64,000 nucleotides of DNA from contig PCXZ01000016.1 of NCBI GenBank assembly GCA_002762985.1, forward strand, positions 1 through 64,000, in the 5' to 3' direction. Every line of letters begins with the position of its first letter. Positions within the stretch are counted from its first letter, which is position 1. The notes beneath the pieces are model-generated. The model was given only the letters and a program-made list of their open reading frames with translations. It did no database searches and was not told the origin of the DNA. The position numbers and the translations under genes are program-made. Of the stretch, positions 11,824-22,164 are shown piece after piece. This DNA is from Candidatus Woesearchaeota archaeon CG10_big_fil_rev_8_21_14_0_10_44_13 (lineage in GTDB: Archaea; Nanobdellota; Nanobdellia; Woesearchaeales; UBA12501).

Positions 11824-12465
11824 TTAAGAAATTGTCGTTTTTTCTTCAAGCGATAAGATGGCATTAGTTTGGTACCCCAAAGGATTCCTTTCTGGTGTCA
11901 TAATAATGCTCTTATCTTTGCTTTTAATGAATTTTAGGCGTCTTTCTGCTCCATCTATTGTTACAGGAGGCAATACTGACAGGTATTCCATGACAATTTT
12001 ATCACATCTTCCGGCCACATCAATCTTATCAGCATGAAATCTTGCAAGAAAATTTGAAAGTTTTTGAGGAAAATCTGAACCAGACATTAGTTCTTTTTCC
12101 CCGACAGAGATAATATAAGATTCTTCCATACCATATTCTGCCCTGAGATTTATGAATGGTATTTGAGCCCAATCCTTAACCCTATCAGCTTCCTCAAGGA
12201 TTACTACAGGCCATTCGCAGAATGCAAGTAAGGACTTTATTGCAATCTCATACATTCTGGCTTCTTTTGCAGGGTCGCCAAGCTCATAAAGCCGACCCAC
12301 ATACCTTTGCATACCTTCCCTGTCAAGGGGGATGCCGACAAACGGCTGAACCAAAAGAACAACTCCTTCTGAAGGAGCAGGTTCTTGTATGAAGGATTTC
12401 CCGCATGGAAGATGACCAGCTATGGAGAATATGCCCGGTTCTATTTCAAAAAATTCTTCTGACAT
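11824..12465 (-). CDS. hypothetical protein
   Basis: 213-aa ORF, soluble, no family recognised. Confidence 0.6.
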   Translation of the reverse strand: MSEEFFEIEPGIFSIAGHLPCGKSFIQEPAPSEGVVLLVQPFVGIPLDREGMQRYVGRLYELGDPAKEARMYEIAIKSLLAFCEWPVVILEEADRVKDWAQIPFINLRAEYGMEESYIISVGEKELMSGSDFPQKLSNFLARFHADKIDVAGRCDKIVMEYLSVLPPVTIDGAERRLKFIKSKDKSIIMTPERNPLGYQTNAILSLEEKTTIS

Positions 12466-12699
12466 ATCAATACCTGAAAATGGGATTTTTTATAAATCTT
12501 TCTTTTTTTACCCCCACCCAGTAACTACAAAACCGAAACATTTATATAGCAGCATTGTTTTCTAACATAAACTTAACCACTATTCAGTGGTTATAAATCA
12601 ATGATTAAAACGCATTAAAAGACCTTTATCAGGCTTTTTAGGCCCAAATAAGGCAAAACACAGTCAAAATTACAGATATATGATCCGCGGAGGAAAAAA

Positions 12700-15600
12700 A
12701 TGAAGGCAGGCAAACTTTTCGGAATATTGTTCACAGCGCTAGTCTTAGTTCTCATGATAGCAGAATCGGGTATGGCAGCCACTCCAAGGAGAGCTCCTGA
12801 TAACCTGTTTTTGCCTCTGAACCTATCGGATCCTGTCTCAGTCTCAAACGAAATGGGGCCTGTATGGTTTCCTGACAGGGATATTGTATCATATGAGGAA
12901 AAGACCTTCCAGATCTATAATGCTTCAACATCTTCAAGAAGGATATGGAAAAAAGGCCACGAGATTGCGAATGCAAGCCTTAATGGAATATTCATAAATT
13001 CTGATTTTGATTCAACTATCTACGGCAAGATAGACACCAAGTTCCCATTCAGGGGAGAGAATTATGTCTTCTTCGGGAAAATAAAGCTGTCAAATGAGTT
13101 CGGTGAGATCACAGCAGACAATGTCTTCTGCGAGATACCTGCTTACCCCAGGAGAAATGATGCAACATGCATAATATCTGACGGACAGGAAGGCGACGGG
13201 ACAGCATACAAGATCACATTCAACAGGATTGCGAAGAGAGATAGGGACATAATCCTGATCGACAGCATAGAAGATATTGATGTGACAAAGCAGAATGTGC
13301 AGCACACCACAGATATCCTCGGTTTCGGCACAGTCCAGGGCACACATTTCCAGATTAATGATAATGAGAACAGCATGATATACCTGAAAGGAGCAGGCGC
13401 TGTAGAGGACAGCATCAGGCTTGGCAGGACACAGACAGAAGGGATATACCAGTATTTCTGCATGGGGAATGTTTCAGAAGCAGGATGTTATCTGATAAAT
13501 AAGCAGCCAGTCCCTGTTATTTCAGTGATAGGAAACACAACCGTTTATGAAGGGGAAGCGGTCAGCCTTGATATACTCGCAAGAGAGGATTCTGATCTGA
13601 TCCCGGTAACTGTCTCAAATATGCCCCAGGGAGCAGAGACAACGACCTCTGCTGACAATTCAGCAATATTCAGCTGGCAGACAGATTATGAGGATGCAGG
13701 AAATTATACTCTTGATATAGAGGCAGACACAGGAGTTTATGCTTATAGGGAAACAGTAACCATCTCAGTGATAAATGTGAACAGATGCCCTGAGTTCGTT
13801 GAGCCTTCTGAAGGTTCTTTCACAATACAAGAGAATGGGACATTGGACATACAGGTCAGTGCTATTGATCCTGATGGAGATGAGGTATCTTACGGAGCAT
13901 ACGGCACTCCATTCACACTAGGAGCAGTATTCGACGAATCAACAAATGTTTTCTCATGGACGCCTGGATTCAATGATGCAGGAAGCTATGAGGTGGATTT
14001 CAATATCACAGACGGCCAAGGCACAGAGTGCGAAGGGCTTGCTGTCATCATAGATGTATTAGACACTAACAGGGCTCCTGTGATAGAGCCTATGAACGAT
14101 TTTGTAATAAATGAGAACGAGACATTAAGCATAGTTGTAAATGTTTCTGATCCTGATGGAGATGCGCTTGATATAGGACTGTCAGGGATTGTCCCCCTGG
14201 GAGCAGTCTTTGACGAGGCGACAAGGACATTCACATGGACACCTGATTTCAGCCAGTCCGGGGATCATACTGTGACGTTCAGCGTTACAGACAAGCCGGC
14301 AAATGGCGCAATAATCACTATTTCAGAGGATGTCTTGATAACAGTCATCGATGTCGATAATCTCGCACCAGTTGTGCAGATAATCTCGCCCCAGAACGGC
14401 GAAGTGATAACATCAAGCAATGTGACAGTGCAATTCACAGCATCTGATGAGACCTCTTCAAACCTCACATGCGCAGTCTTCACGATGAACAATGGGGATG
14501 CAGTGCAGGCAGGAGATGCATATAATGTTACAAACGGCACAATGGCCTCGATCAGCTTCACAGATGTCGCTGACGGGACATACATATGGAATGTTTGGTG
14601 CATTGATGCAGCATGGAACATAGGGACAAACCCAGAGAATTTCACAAACACGATCAACGCTACAGGCACAAGTCCAATATCATACCAGTGCAATGACGGG
14701 ACAGACAATGATGCAGACGGCCTTGTCGATTTCCCAGCAGACCCTGGATGCATGGATGCTGACGACGATAACGAGACAGATGAAGCAACACCTGACTTTT
14801 ATGTGACATTGACAGCAAACCCTGTCGCAGGAGATTCTCCTTTAGAGGTAAATTTTGTATGCGAAGTAGTCGGAGGCACATCACCTTATAATTATATGAT
14901 AGCACAGATAACAGAAAATGGCGGCGGAGCCGGAATGGTGCCAAATGTGGCTGAAAATGTATTTGAATTCAGCAACACATACAGCGCAGGAATCGCAAAT
15001 GTGACATGCAGCGTGACAGACAGCGAAGGAATTACAGGTTCAGACTCAGTGATGATAAATGTAACCGAAGCAGTGCAGCCTTTGCCGCAGTGTTCAGACG
15101 TAACAGACAACGATGCAGACGGCCTTGTCGATTTCCCAGCAGATCTTGGATGCATTGACGCAAATGACGATAATGAGACAGACGAGACAGTCATACCTCC
15201 TGTCACAATCAATGATACAATAGCACCGATAGTAAGCATAATCTCGCCCCAGAACGGCGAAGTGATAACATCAAGCAATGTGACAGTCCAGTTCACAGCA
15301 TCTGATGAGACCTCTTCAAACCTCACATGCGCAGTCTTCACGATAGACGGCACAGATGTGCAGCAGGCTAATGAAGCGCAATCAGTGCTCAATAACACCC
15401 TGACATCATTCTATTTCACAGATGTCGCAAACGGCGAATACACATGGAACGTGGCATGCATCGATGCAGAGTGGAACCTCGGCATGAACCCGGTGAATTT
15501 CACGAACATCGTCAATGTTACTGTCGAAACGCCAGTCAATGACACAAACCAGACACAGAACCAAGCGCCAGTCTTCAATCCATTGGACAATGTGGCAGTC

Positions 15601-17319
15601 GATGAGTCGCAGATAGTGATGCTGTTCCCATCAGCAAGCGATCCTGACGGAGACAACATAACAATCACAGCGTCAAACATGCCAGCAGGAGCTGAATTCA
15701 ATTTCGGCATATTGGGTTTCGGCGTGTTCTCATGGGTGCCGGCATACGGGCAGGCAGGGAATTACACAGTCACATTCACTGCAAGCGACGGCCAGCTTGA
15801 GAGCTCAATAGAAGTCACAATAACAGTGAACAGCGTTCCGGTTGATCAGCAGATGAGAGTCATACTCACAGCAGATACAATCTCAGGAACTGATCCCCTC
15901 AATGTGAGCTTCACATGCGCAGTAGAGAACGGCGAAGCGCCTTATGCTTACACATCTGCGATGGTCAATGCGAATACAACTGATTCGCATACATATTTCC
16001 ACTGGCCCGTAGGAGAAGCATCTGAAAATTACAACGAGACGCTCAATGCAGGGAACTGGATTGCATTATGCGCAGTTACAGACAACCAGGGAAGGTTTGT
16101 CGTGTCAAACAACATCACAATAACAGTCGATAGCCTGCCAGACGGAAACGAGACGGGCAATCAGACTAACGGCACCAACAGCACAAACCAGACAACAAAC
16201 AATGCCCCTGTGATGGACACAATAGGCAACATGGTCGTTTATGAGAACTCAACTCTTGTCTTCAATGTCGGAGCGACAGACGCAGACAATGACACATTGG
16301 CATTCACAGCTTCAGGCTTGCCAGCAGGGGCAGGATTCGATGCTTCAACGCATACATTCATATGGACACCAGGGTTTGACCAGTCAGGAGAATATGATAT
16401 CACATTCATTGTGACTGACGGGACTGATTCAGACTCAGAGACGATTACAATAACGGTATATGATGCTGCAAACAGCAATACGACCAATGTCACTGATATG
16501 GCCCCGATAGTCGCGATAATCGCGCCTGCAGACGGGACAGTCTTCAATACGACAAACAATGTGACGGTCCAGTTCATAGCAGTCGATGACATCTCAGCGA
16601 ACCTCACATGCGCAGTCTTCACTATAAACGGCACAGATGTGCAGGTAGCGGGACAGGGACAGACTGTGGCAAACAACACTCTCACAGGAATAAGCTTCAC
16701 GGATGTGGCCGACGGAGTGTACATCTGGAACGTAGCATGCTTTGACCAGGTTTTGAATCTTGGGATGAACCCGACAAATTTCACAGCGACATTCACTTTT
16801 GCAGGAAGCCTTGCCGGAAACAGCACAGGCAACTCAACAGGGAATAGCACAGGCAACTCAACGAATGATGATGACCAGGGAGAAGACAGCAATAACCAGG
16901 GCAATAATGACGGCGGAAGCATCAGCGGACATGGTTCAGGAGGCAATAACGGCCATCACAGCACAGGCAGCGGGATATGGTGGATAGACGGCAACATACC
17001 TGAAGAGCCAGCGCAACCGGCTGCAAATCAGAATAGTGAGCAGGACAACGAGATGGAATCAGGACATGATTCAGGATTGCTCGATAACAGCGGGATACTT
17101 GGCGGACAGGACGGCGGCAGGATCATTGAAGGAGAGCTCAAGATAACAGGCAATGCAGTATCAGAGCCGCAGAGCCAGAACGCAGATTTCGGAAAGACAT
17201 TTTTCGGATTGACCTTGCTGATAGCGGCAATAGCATGCATAGTTATGGCGCTATACAGGATGCATGTCTACAGGACAGAGAGGATACATATAACAGAGAT
17301 TCCGCAGACCAATCTTTAA
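12700..17319 (+). CDS. surface protein with Ig/cadherin-like (He_PIG-type) repeats and C-terminal TM anchor
   Basis: Signal peptide, DPDGD..FxWTPxxxxxGxYxVxFxVxDG repeats, N-glycosylation sequons, C-terminal TM FFGLTLLIAAIACIVMALY. Confidence 0.85.
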   Translation: MKAGKLFGILFTALVLVLMIAESGMAATPRRAPDNLFLPLNLSDPVSVSNEMGPVWFPDRDIVSYEEKTFQIYNASTSSRRIWKKGHEIANASLNGIFINSDFDSTIYGKIDTKFPFRGENYVFFGKIKLSNEFGEITADNVFCEIPAYPRRNDATCIISDGQEGDGTAYKITFNRIAKRDRDIILIDSIEDIDVTKQNVQHTTDILGFGTVQGTHFQINDNENSMIYLKGAGAVEDSIRLGRTQTEGIYQYFCMGNVSEAGCYLINKQPVPVISVIGNTTVYEGEAVSLDILAREDSDLIPVTVSNMPQGAETTTSADNSAIFSWQTDYEDAGNYTLDIEADTGVYAYRETVTISVINVNRCPEFVEPSEGSFTIQENGTLDIQVSAIDPDGDEVSYGAYGTPFTLGAVFDESTNVFSWTPGFNDAGSYEVDFNITDGQGTECEGLAVIIDVLDTNRAPVIEPMNDFVINENETLSIVVNVSDPDGDALDIGLSGIVPLGAVFDEATRTFTWTPDFSQSGDHTVTFSVTDKPANGAIITISEDVLITVIDVDNLAPVVQIISPQNGEVITSSNVTVQFTASDETSSNLTCAVFTMNNGDAVQAGDAYNVTNGTMASISFTDVADGTYIWNVWCIDAAWNIGTNPENFTNTINATGTSPISYQCNDGTDNDADGLVDFPADPGCMDADDDNETDEATPDFYVTLTANPVAGDSPLEVNFVCEVVGGTSPYNYMIAQITENGGGAGMVPNVAENVFEFSNTYSAGIANVTCSVTDSEGITGSDSVMINVTEAVQPLPQCSDVTDNDADGLVDFPADLGCIDANDDNETDETVIPPVTINDTIAPIVSIISPQNGEVITSSNVTVQFTASDETSSNLTCAVFTIDGTDVQQANEAQSVLNNTLTSFYFTDVANGEYTWNVACIDAEWNLGMNPVNFTNIVNVTVETPVNDTNQTQNQAPVFNPLDNVAVDESQIVMLFPSASDPDGDNITITASNMPAGAEFNFGILGFGVFSWVPAYGQAGNYTVTFTASDGQLESSIEVTITVNSVPVDQQMRVILTADTISGTDPLNVSFTCAVENGEAPYAYTSAMVNANTTDSHTYFHWPVGEASENYNETLNAGNWIALCAVTDNQGRFVVSNNITITVDSLPDGNETGNQTNGTNSTNQTTNNAPVMDTIGNMVVYENSTLVFNVGATDADNDTLAFTASGLPAGAGFDASTHTFIWTPGFDQSGEYDITFIVTDGTDSDSETITITVYDAANSNTTNVTDMAPIVAIIAPADGTVFNTTNNVTVQFIAVDDISANLTCAVFTINGTDVQVAGQGQTVANNTLTGISFTDVADGVYIWNVACFDQVLNLGMNPTNFTATFTFAGSLAGNSTGNSTGNSTGNSTNDDDQGEDSNNQGNNDGGSISGHGSGGNNGHHSTGSGIWWIDGNIPEEPAQPAANQNSEQDNEMESGHDSGLLDNSGILGGQDGGRIIEGELKITGNAVSEPQSQNADFGKTFFGLTLLIAAIACIVMALYRMHVYRTERIHITEIPQTNL

Positions 17320-17411
17320 TTTTTTAATATTTTTTCTATCATTCTCTTTATTATCTTTCATCATGTCTTGATAACCAAAAGATATAATAAAAAAGAAATA
17401 AGCCAAAACCC

Positions 17412-17972
17412 CTAGACGCAGTTAGTATTGGGTATCACGACGAGCTGTTTGTTCGAGCAGATCTTGCCTCCCTCGACAGGATGCACGTCCACTTTTTTCG
17501 TCTCATCATATTTCGATAAGGGGATTGTGTACTCTTTTGTTTCCCCGACTTTTAATCCCATCATCTCCTGCTCTTCCCCTATCAGGACATAATTCACATC
17601 ATAAAACCTGTAAACAATGCCCTCAAGATTATCCCTGCCTGCATTCTTCAGTTCTATGGAAAGGTCATTGTCTTTATACACGCAGGAGATCTTGCCCAAT
17701 GTTGCTGCCTCGCCGCAGGTATTGTCGCTGAGCTCGACTTTAGGCTTTGCTTCCTGCACAGGGGCCGTATTTTCCTGCGTAGCATTCTGCTGCACAACCT
17801 CTTCCGGTTTCTCATCCAAAATCTCGGTTTCAGCCTGCTGCGGAGTCTGAGAGTCTATGACCATATTCACAGGTTTAGCCTCCTGCTGCCCTGCTTCCTG
17901 CACCTTGCACGCCGAGACCAGCAGAATAGAAAGAACAAATGCCAGATAAACCAGTTTCCTCATCAAAATCAC
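17412..17972 (-). CDS. putative lipoprotein
   Basis: MRKLVYLAFVLSILLVSACKV lipobox. Confidence 0.7.
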   Translation of the reverse strand: MILMRKLVYLAFVLSILLVSACKVQEAGQQEAKPVNMVIDSQTPQQAETEILDEKPEEVVQQNATQENTAPVQEAKPKVELSDNTCGEAATLGKISCVYKDNDLSIELKNAGRDNLEGIVYRFYDVNYVLIGEEQEMMGLKVGETKEYTIPLSKYDETKKVDVHPVEGGKICSNKQLVVIPNTNCV

Positions 17973-18023
17973 CCCTTTAGGCTTAAGAATAACCTTATGC
18001 TTATAATTTTTTCTGTTTTCCGG

Positions 18024-18449
18024 CTACCATTTCTTCAATATCTCGACAGCTGCGCCAGCAACTGCTGCAGGCAAGAAAAGCCCAGATGCGAGATTGAGTA
18101 TCTCAGCTTGAGTGAGATAATTGTTTATGCCGTAAAGATATATCATTATGTACAGGCTTATGAAAGAGGAGATTGTTATTGCAAAAAACCTCTTTGCCCA
18201 GAATTCATAGAAAGGCCTTTCTGCCTTGTCATGCACATACTTGTAACTCAGGCCATATATCTCCAGAGTGACTATTATGCATGTGAGCATGATGATGAGG
18301 ATTATATTGGTGGTTTTCATCTTTGCTGCATATTCAATCATAGATCCCTTGAACATAAAGGTGAGCCCTATGATGAACGAGCCGAAGAGAGCCCTTATGA
18401 AATCACCAAATGTGAAATGATGCGGTTCTCTTGCCATAAAATGCTTCAA
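18024..18449 (-). CDS. four-TM membrane protein
   Basis: 141 aa with multiple hydrophobic segments. Confidence 0.6.
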   Translation of the reverse strand: MKHFMAREPHHFTFGDFIRALFGSFIIGLTFMFKGSMIEYAAKMKTTNIILIIMLTCIIVTLEIYGLSYKYVHDKAERPFYEFWAKRFFAITISSFISLYIMIYLYGINNYLTQAEILNLASGLFLPAAVAGAAVEILKKW

Positions 18450-18481
18450 TAGAGGCTTATTTTTAAAGGTTATGGAAAAAA

Positions 18482-18700
18482 TTAGCTGATATGTTTAAAG
18501 CGCTTGACTTTTTTGCCTTTCACATTCACTGATCCCAAGAACATCTCCTTCGGCCTGACCCACAATGCGTTTTTTCCGAATCTCTTTGAATTGTACAATG
18601 CCTTATACACTACCATCTCCTGCAGCGTTTCGCTGTGCCTTGCAATGCCTATGACTTTGTAGGATTTCCCTTTGTAATGCTTATATTTTCCTAATTTCAT
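18482..18700 (-). CDS. DUF1653-like protein
   Basis: GKYKHYKGKSYKVIGIARHSETLQEMVVYKALY..LWVRPKEMF. Confidence 0.8.
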   Translation of the reverse strand: MKLGKYKHYKGKSYKVIGIARHSETLQEMVVYKALYNSKRFGKNALWVRPKEMFLGSVNVKGKKVKRFKHIS

Positions 18701-18824
18701 CTTACACTTCTTTAAAATAATAAAACGTCGCGACCCGGATTGAAATGATATCTGCCGGAGATTTTTAAAAAAATCTCGTAAAAACTCAGGCGGCTCCTAG
18801 TGCTTCGCACCGGAGCCACCAATA

Positions 18825-18921
18825 CGCCGCGACCCGGATTTGAACCGGGATATCCCGAAGGAAACCAGCTTTCTGTCCTAATACTCAAGGCTGGCGCAGT
18901 ACCGGGTTGTGCCATCGCGGC
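18825..18921 (-). tRNA. tRNA-Ser(TGA), probably with a ~13-nt anticodon-loop intron
   Basis: Acceptor GCCGCGA/TCGCGGC, discriminator G, long variable arm, anticodon stem CCAGC/GCTGG enclosing a 20-nt loop CTTGAGTATTAGGACAGAAA. Confidence 0.85.
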
Positions 18922-18949
18922 ATGAAAGCACTGTCCTGATTATGACTTT

Positions 18950-19065
18950 GATTGAATATTTGATGATTTAACTTATGATTTTAGCATTATTCGGTCCATT
19001 CAACGAAGTTGAATGGACCTTGTTGTTGCGCTCGAGATGCGCGTAACCATCTCCGGCAGTTGTGC
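18950..19065 (-). repeat. partial copy (A5) of tRNA-associated structured repeat family A
   Basis: TTGCGCTCGAGATGCGCGTAACCATCTCCGG shared with copies at 37230-37265 and 54325-54355. Confidence 0.6.
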
Positions 19066-19170
19066 CATCGCGGCATGAATATAAGTGGTTTATAGGCATT
19101 TATAAATATTTTGATAAGAATTGGCATGATAAATGAACTGTTTAAGGCTTAAAAAAGCATTAGGCCTGCC

Positions 19171-20175
19171 TTACCTCCATTTCACAATAACATCATCTGT
19201 CCTTTCGTAAGGCTTTATATCCAGCTTATCAGCATAACTCTTGATCCCTGCCTTGTGCTCAAGTATGCCCAGCCATGCGATCATGGCAGCATTATCCACA
19301 AGGAACTGGTTCTCGGGGACAAAATATTCCGCATCCCTCTCTTTGCACATTATCTTTGCCATCTCCTGCAGCCTTTTGTTGCAGGCAACCCCTCCTCCGA
19401 GAAGAAGCTCTTTTTTTCCTGTGTGTGCCATCGCCCTTTCAGATACCTCTATCAGCATCGCAAAGACGGTCTCCTGCATAGAATATGCCAGGTCTTCCAT
19501 GGCATATTTTTTTGAATCGAATTTCTGCTTCAGGTTGGTGAGCAGACCGCCGAAACTGACATCCGTTCCTTTCACTACATAAGGCAGTTCGATTATCTTT
19601 CTTTCTTTTTTCATCTTTGATTCTGCTGCAAGCTTTTCTAGCTTAGGCCCGCCCGGGAAACCTAATCCGCAGTGCCTTGCGAAGCTGTCGAGGAAATTTC
19701 CGACGCCTATATCTAATGTTTCGCCGAAAATCCTGTACTTGCCACCTTCATAGGCTATCACCTGGGTATTGACTCCTGAAGCATAAAGCAGGACAGGGTC
19801 TTTTGATTCTGTCACAAGATTGCCTATCTCAAGATGCGCTATGCAGTGGTTAACGCCTATGACAGGGATACTGTTTTTCTTTGCCAGCTCCTTCGCCGTC
19901 TCCATGCCGACGATCAATGAAGGAGCAAGGCCCGGTGCATTCGAGAAGGAGATGAGCCCTATATCCTTCATAGCCTTCCCTGATCTTTCAAGGGCCTTTT
20001 TTATGACCTCATCCTTATGCTGCCTGTGGTGTTTTGCAACCTCTCCAGGGATCATGCCGCCTTCGCCTTCTTCCGTCGTGAAGACAGCCTTCTCATTAGA
20101 CAGGACTTTCCCCTTGCCATCCACCACACTCGCCCCGAACGTGTGGGCTGTTGATTCGATGCCTAGGCAGAGCAT
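19171..20175 (-). CDS. kae1: tRNA N6-adenosine threonylcarbamoyltransferase Kae1 (stand-alone, not fused to Bud32)
   Basis: GIESTAHTFGAS, HCIAHLEIG, GGGVACNKRLQ, DNAAMIAWLG motifs. Confidence 0.97.
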   Translation of the reverse strand: MLCLGIESTAHTFGASVVDGKGKVLSNEKAVFTTEEGEGGMIPGEVAKHHRQHKDEVIKKALERSGKAMKDIGLISFSNAPGLAPSLIVGMETAKELAKKNSIPVIGVNHCIAHLEIGNLVTESKDPVLLYASGVNTQVIAYEGGKYRIFGETLDIGVGNFLDSFARHCGLGFPGGPKLEKLAAESKMKKERKIIELPYVVKGTDVSFGGLLTNLKQKFDSKKYAMEDLAYSMQETVFAMLIEVSERAMAHTGKKELLLGGGVACNKRLQEMAKIMCKERDAEYFVPENQFLVDNAAMIAWLGILEHKAGIKSYADKLDIKPYERTDDVIVKWR

Positions 20176-20273
20176 TTTGTAGAGAGAAAGGGAATTTATT
20201 TATAAAGATTAGCGATAATATCCTTCAATGATGGAGATGTGGGAAGCCGATAGAAATCCTTTAAACTGCCCAT

Positions 20274-20627
20274 TTACGGCCTGCTTTCTGTTTTTTTCTT
20301 AACACCTATTCCCTCGAACATCTTCCCGAAGCTCGCTATCTTGACAGACACAAAACATGAGAAGATGATCGACAGGAACATCAGTGCATACCATGCGATC
20401 TCGGCCTTTTCAGCGAATTCAGTGCCATCCGTAAAGTGGTATATTGTCATCGAAGTCACGCCGATCAGGATCATGAGTATGAACAAGAATGATCTCATGA
20501 TGATCTCCCTGAAAGAATCCTTGGCAAGCTTTCTTGCAGATATGAAAAGGAGCGCAGCAGCCAATAATCCTGACAGCGTCGTGAGTGTTGCGCTCGCCTT
20601 TGTTATGAGGAGTATTAAGTCTGCCAT
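20274..20627 (-). CDS. small membrane protein
   Basis: 117 aa, 3 TM; tandem with next gene. Confidence 0.55.
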   Translation of the reverse strand: MADLILLITKASATLTTLSGLLAAALLFISARKLAKDSFREIIMRSFLFILMILIGVTSMTIYHFTDGTEFAEKAEIAWYALMFLSIIFSCFVSVKIASFGKMFEGIGVKKKTESRP

Positions 20628-20630
20628 TTT

Positions 20631-20948
20631 TTACCTGAACCAAAACTGTTTTGATGATTTCAATATCCTTTTTGCAGATACGACAAATATGAGGAATGAC
20701 GCAAAAAGTATCACATGAGCAATGCTTTCCATTATCATGCCTGTCCTGACAGAATCATACAGTGTCTCAACAAGATCCCCTGCAGTGTGCAGGCTGAAAC
20801 CGATGCAGGTTATCAAGACGCCTGCAGAATAGAATTTCAGGAACTCCTTATTCTCGTCTATTGCTTTCTTTTTTGCATAGAATGCGAGTAGAGAAGCTAT
20901 CAAACCGAGAATTATCGATCCTGCAAAAAATATGTATACACCTCTCAT
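20631..20948 (-). CDS. small membrane protein
   Basis: 105 aa, 3 TM. Confidence 0.6.
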   Translation of the reverse strand: MRGVYIFFAGSIILGLIASLLAFYAKKKAIDENKEFLKFYSAGVLITCIGFSLHTAGDLVETLYDSVRTGMIMESIAHVILFASFLIFVVSAKRILKSSKQFWFR

Positions 20949-21063
20949 GATGAGGGCATAATCCTTTTTGAGTTTATAAAGTTTTTTATAGTCTAAATCA
21001 CCCTATATATGTCCTTTAGTTAAGAAACCTTTTTATATGACCCTTTAAAGAATACAATCCAAG

Positions 21064-21942
21064 ATGCCAGACAAAGCAGGTGAATTAGGTTTTAAGCCCA
21101 TACAGCTTGAAGACAAGAAGCTATTTGATGATTTCTTCAGGAGATTCCCTCCTTCAATATCCGAACTCACATTCACTAATCTTTTCTGCTGGAGACTCTC
21201 TAAAAAACACGAGTACACAGTATTCAATGACCATCTCCTAATCTCTTTTTTTGATGGAGAGGGCAATAGGAGGTTCTATCAGCCGGTCGGAGAATCGCCT
21301 GCCATGATCATAAAAGAGATACTGGAAATGTTCCCTGAAAGCTCTTTTGAGAGGGTTGAAAAGAACATAGTTAATCATCTTGACGTCAGCCTGAATGCTG
21401 TTTTCGACAGGAACATGAGCGATTATATCTACAGCCTGCATGAGCTCAGGGAGCTTAAAGGCGCAAAATACGACGCAAAAAATGGGCTCATAAAGAAATT
21501 CATGGGCTACTATCCTGAATTCTGCGCCCTTGATGATGAGGCGGTCGCAGGATTCCTCAAGCTTCAGGAGGGATTATTCGGAGTTAATGATAATGATTCA
21601 GGCAGGAGCATCAGCGATGAGGATATCGCAATAAGGGAAGCTCTCGCTAATTTCAAGTCGCTGGATCTTTTCGGGATATGCATAAAAGTCTGGGGAGAGC
21701 TCAAGGCTTTCGCAATAGGCGAATCCCTGAACGAAGGCACATTCGTGGATTATTTCGAGAAAGCGAACCCGAGCTTCAATGGCATATATCAGGCGCTCCT
21801 GCATGAATTCGCAAAGAAAATACCCGGCAATTTCACTTTCATGAACCGCGAGCAGGATATGGGCGTTGAAGGCCTGAGGAAGGCGAAAGAGAGCTATCAT
21901 CCCCTCAAGCTCGTTGAGAAATACAGAGTGACAAGAAAATAA
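21064..21942 (+). CDS. DUF2156 (phosphatidylglycerol lysyltransferase C-terminal-like) protein
   Basis: SISELTFTNLFCWR, FMNREQDMGVEGLRKAKESYHPLKLVEKYRV. Confidence 0.85.
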   Translation: MPDKAGELGFKPIQLEDKKLFDDFFRRFPPSISELTFTNLFCWRLSKKHEYTVFNDHLLISFFDGEGNRRFYQPVGESPAMIIKEILEMFPESSFERVEKNIVNHLDVSLNAVFDRNMSDYIYSLHELRELKGAKYDAKNGLIKKFMGYYPEFCALDDEAVAGFLKLQEGLFGVNDNDSGRSISDEDIAIREALANFKSLDLFGICIKVWGELKAFAIGESLNEGTFVDYFEKANPSFNGIYQALLHEFAKKIPGNFTFMNREQDMGVEGLRKAKESYHPLKLVEKYRVTRK

Positions 21943-21951
21943 TAAATATCT

Positions 21952-22137
21952 TCGGCCTAAAGGTTACAAAAACCAAAGGTTTTTGGAACTAGGAAAATTG
22001 AAAATTTTCCGTTGCCGAAGTATTTCCAAAAATCGCATGAAACGAAAAAAGACCTCGGCATAAATGCAGAGGTACTGCAAACCAAGGGTTTGCAGGCCTG
22101 GAAACGCTTTGCGTTTCCAGTATTCTGCGATTTTTGA
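21952..22137. repeat. multi-hairpin palindromic element between convergent genes
   Basis: CTTCGGC../GCCGAAG, CAAAAATCGCA../TGCGATTTTTG, CTGCAAACC/GGGTTTGCAG, CTGGAAACGC/GCGTTTCCAG. Confidence 0.65.
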
Positions 22138-22164
22138 TAAAAAAAGAAAAATAATATCAGTTTT

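Noticed and set aside
14265-14753. Long minus-strand ORFs opposite surface-protein genes
   Set aside because: Arise from the low stop frequency opposite Thr/Ser/Val-rich repeats; compositionally mirror the coding strand
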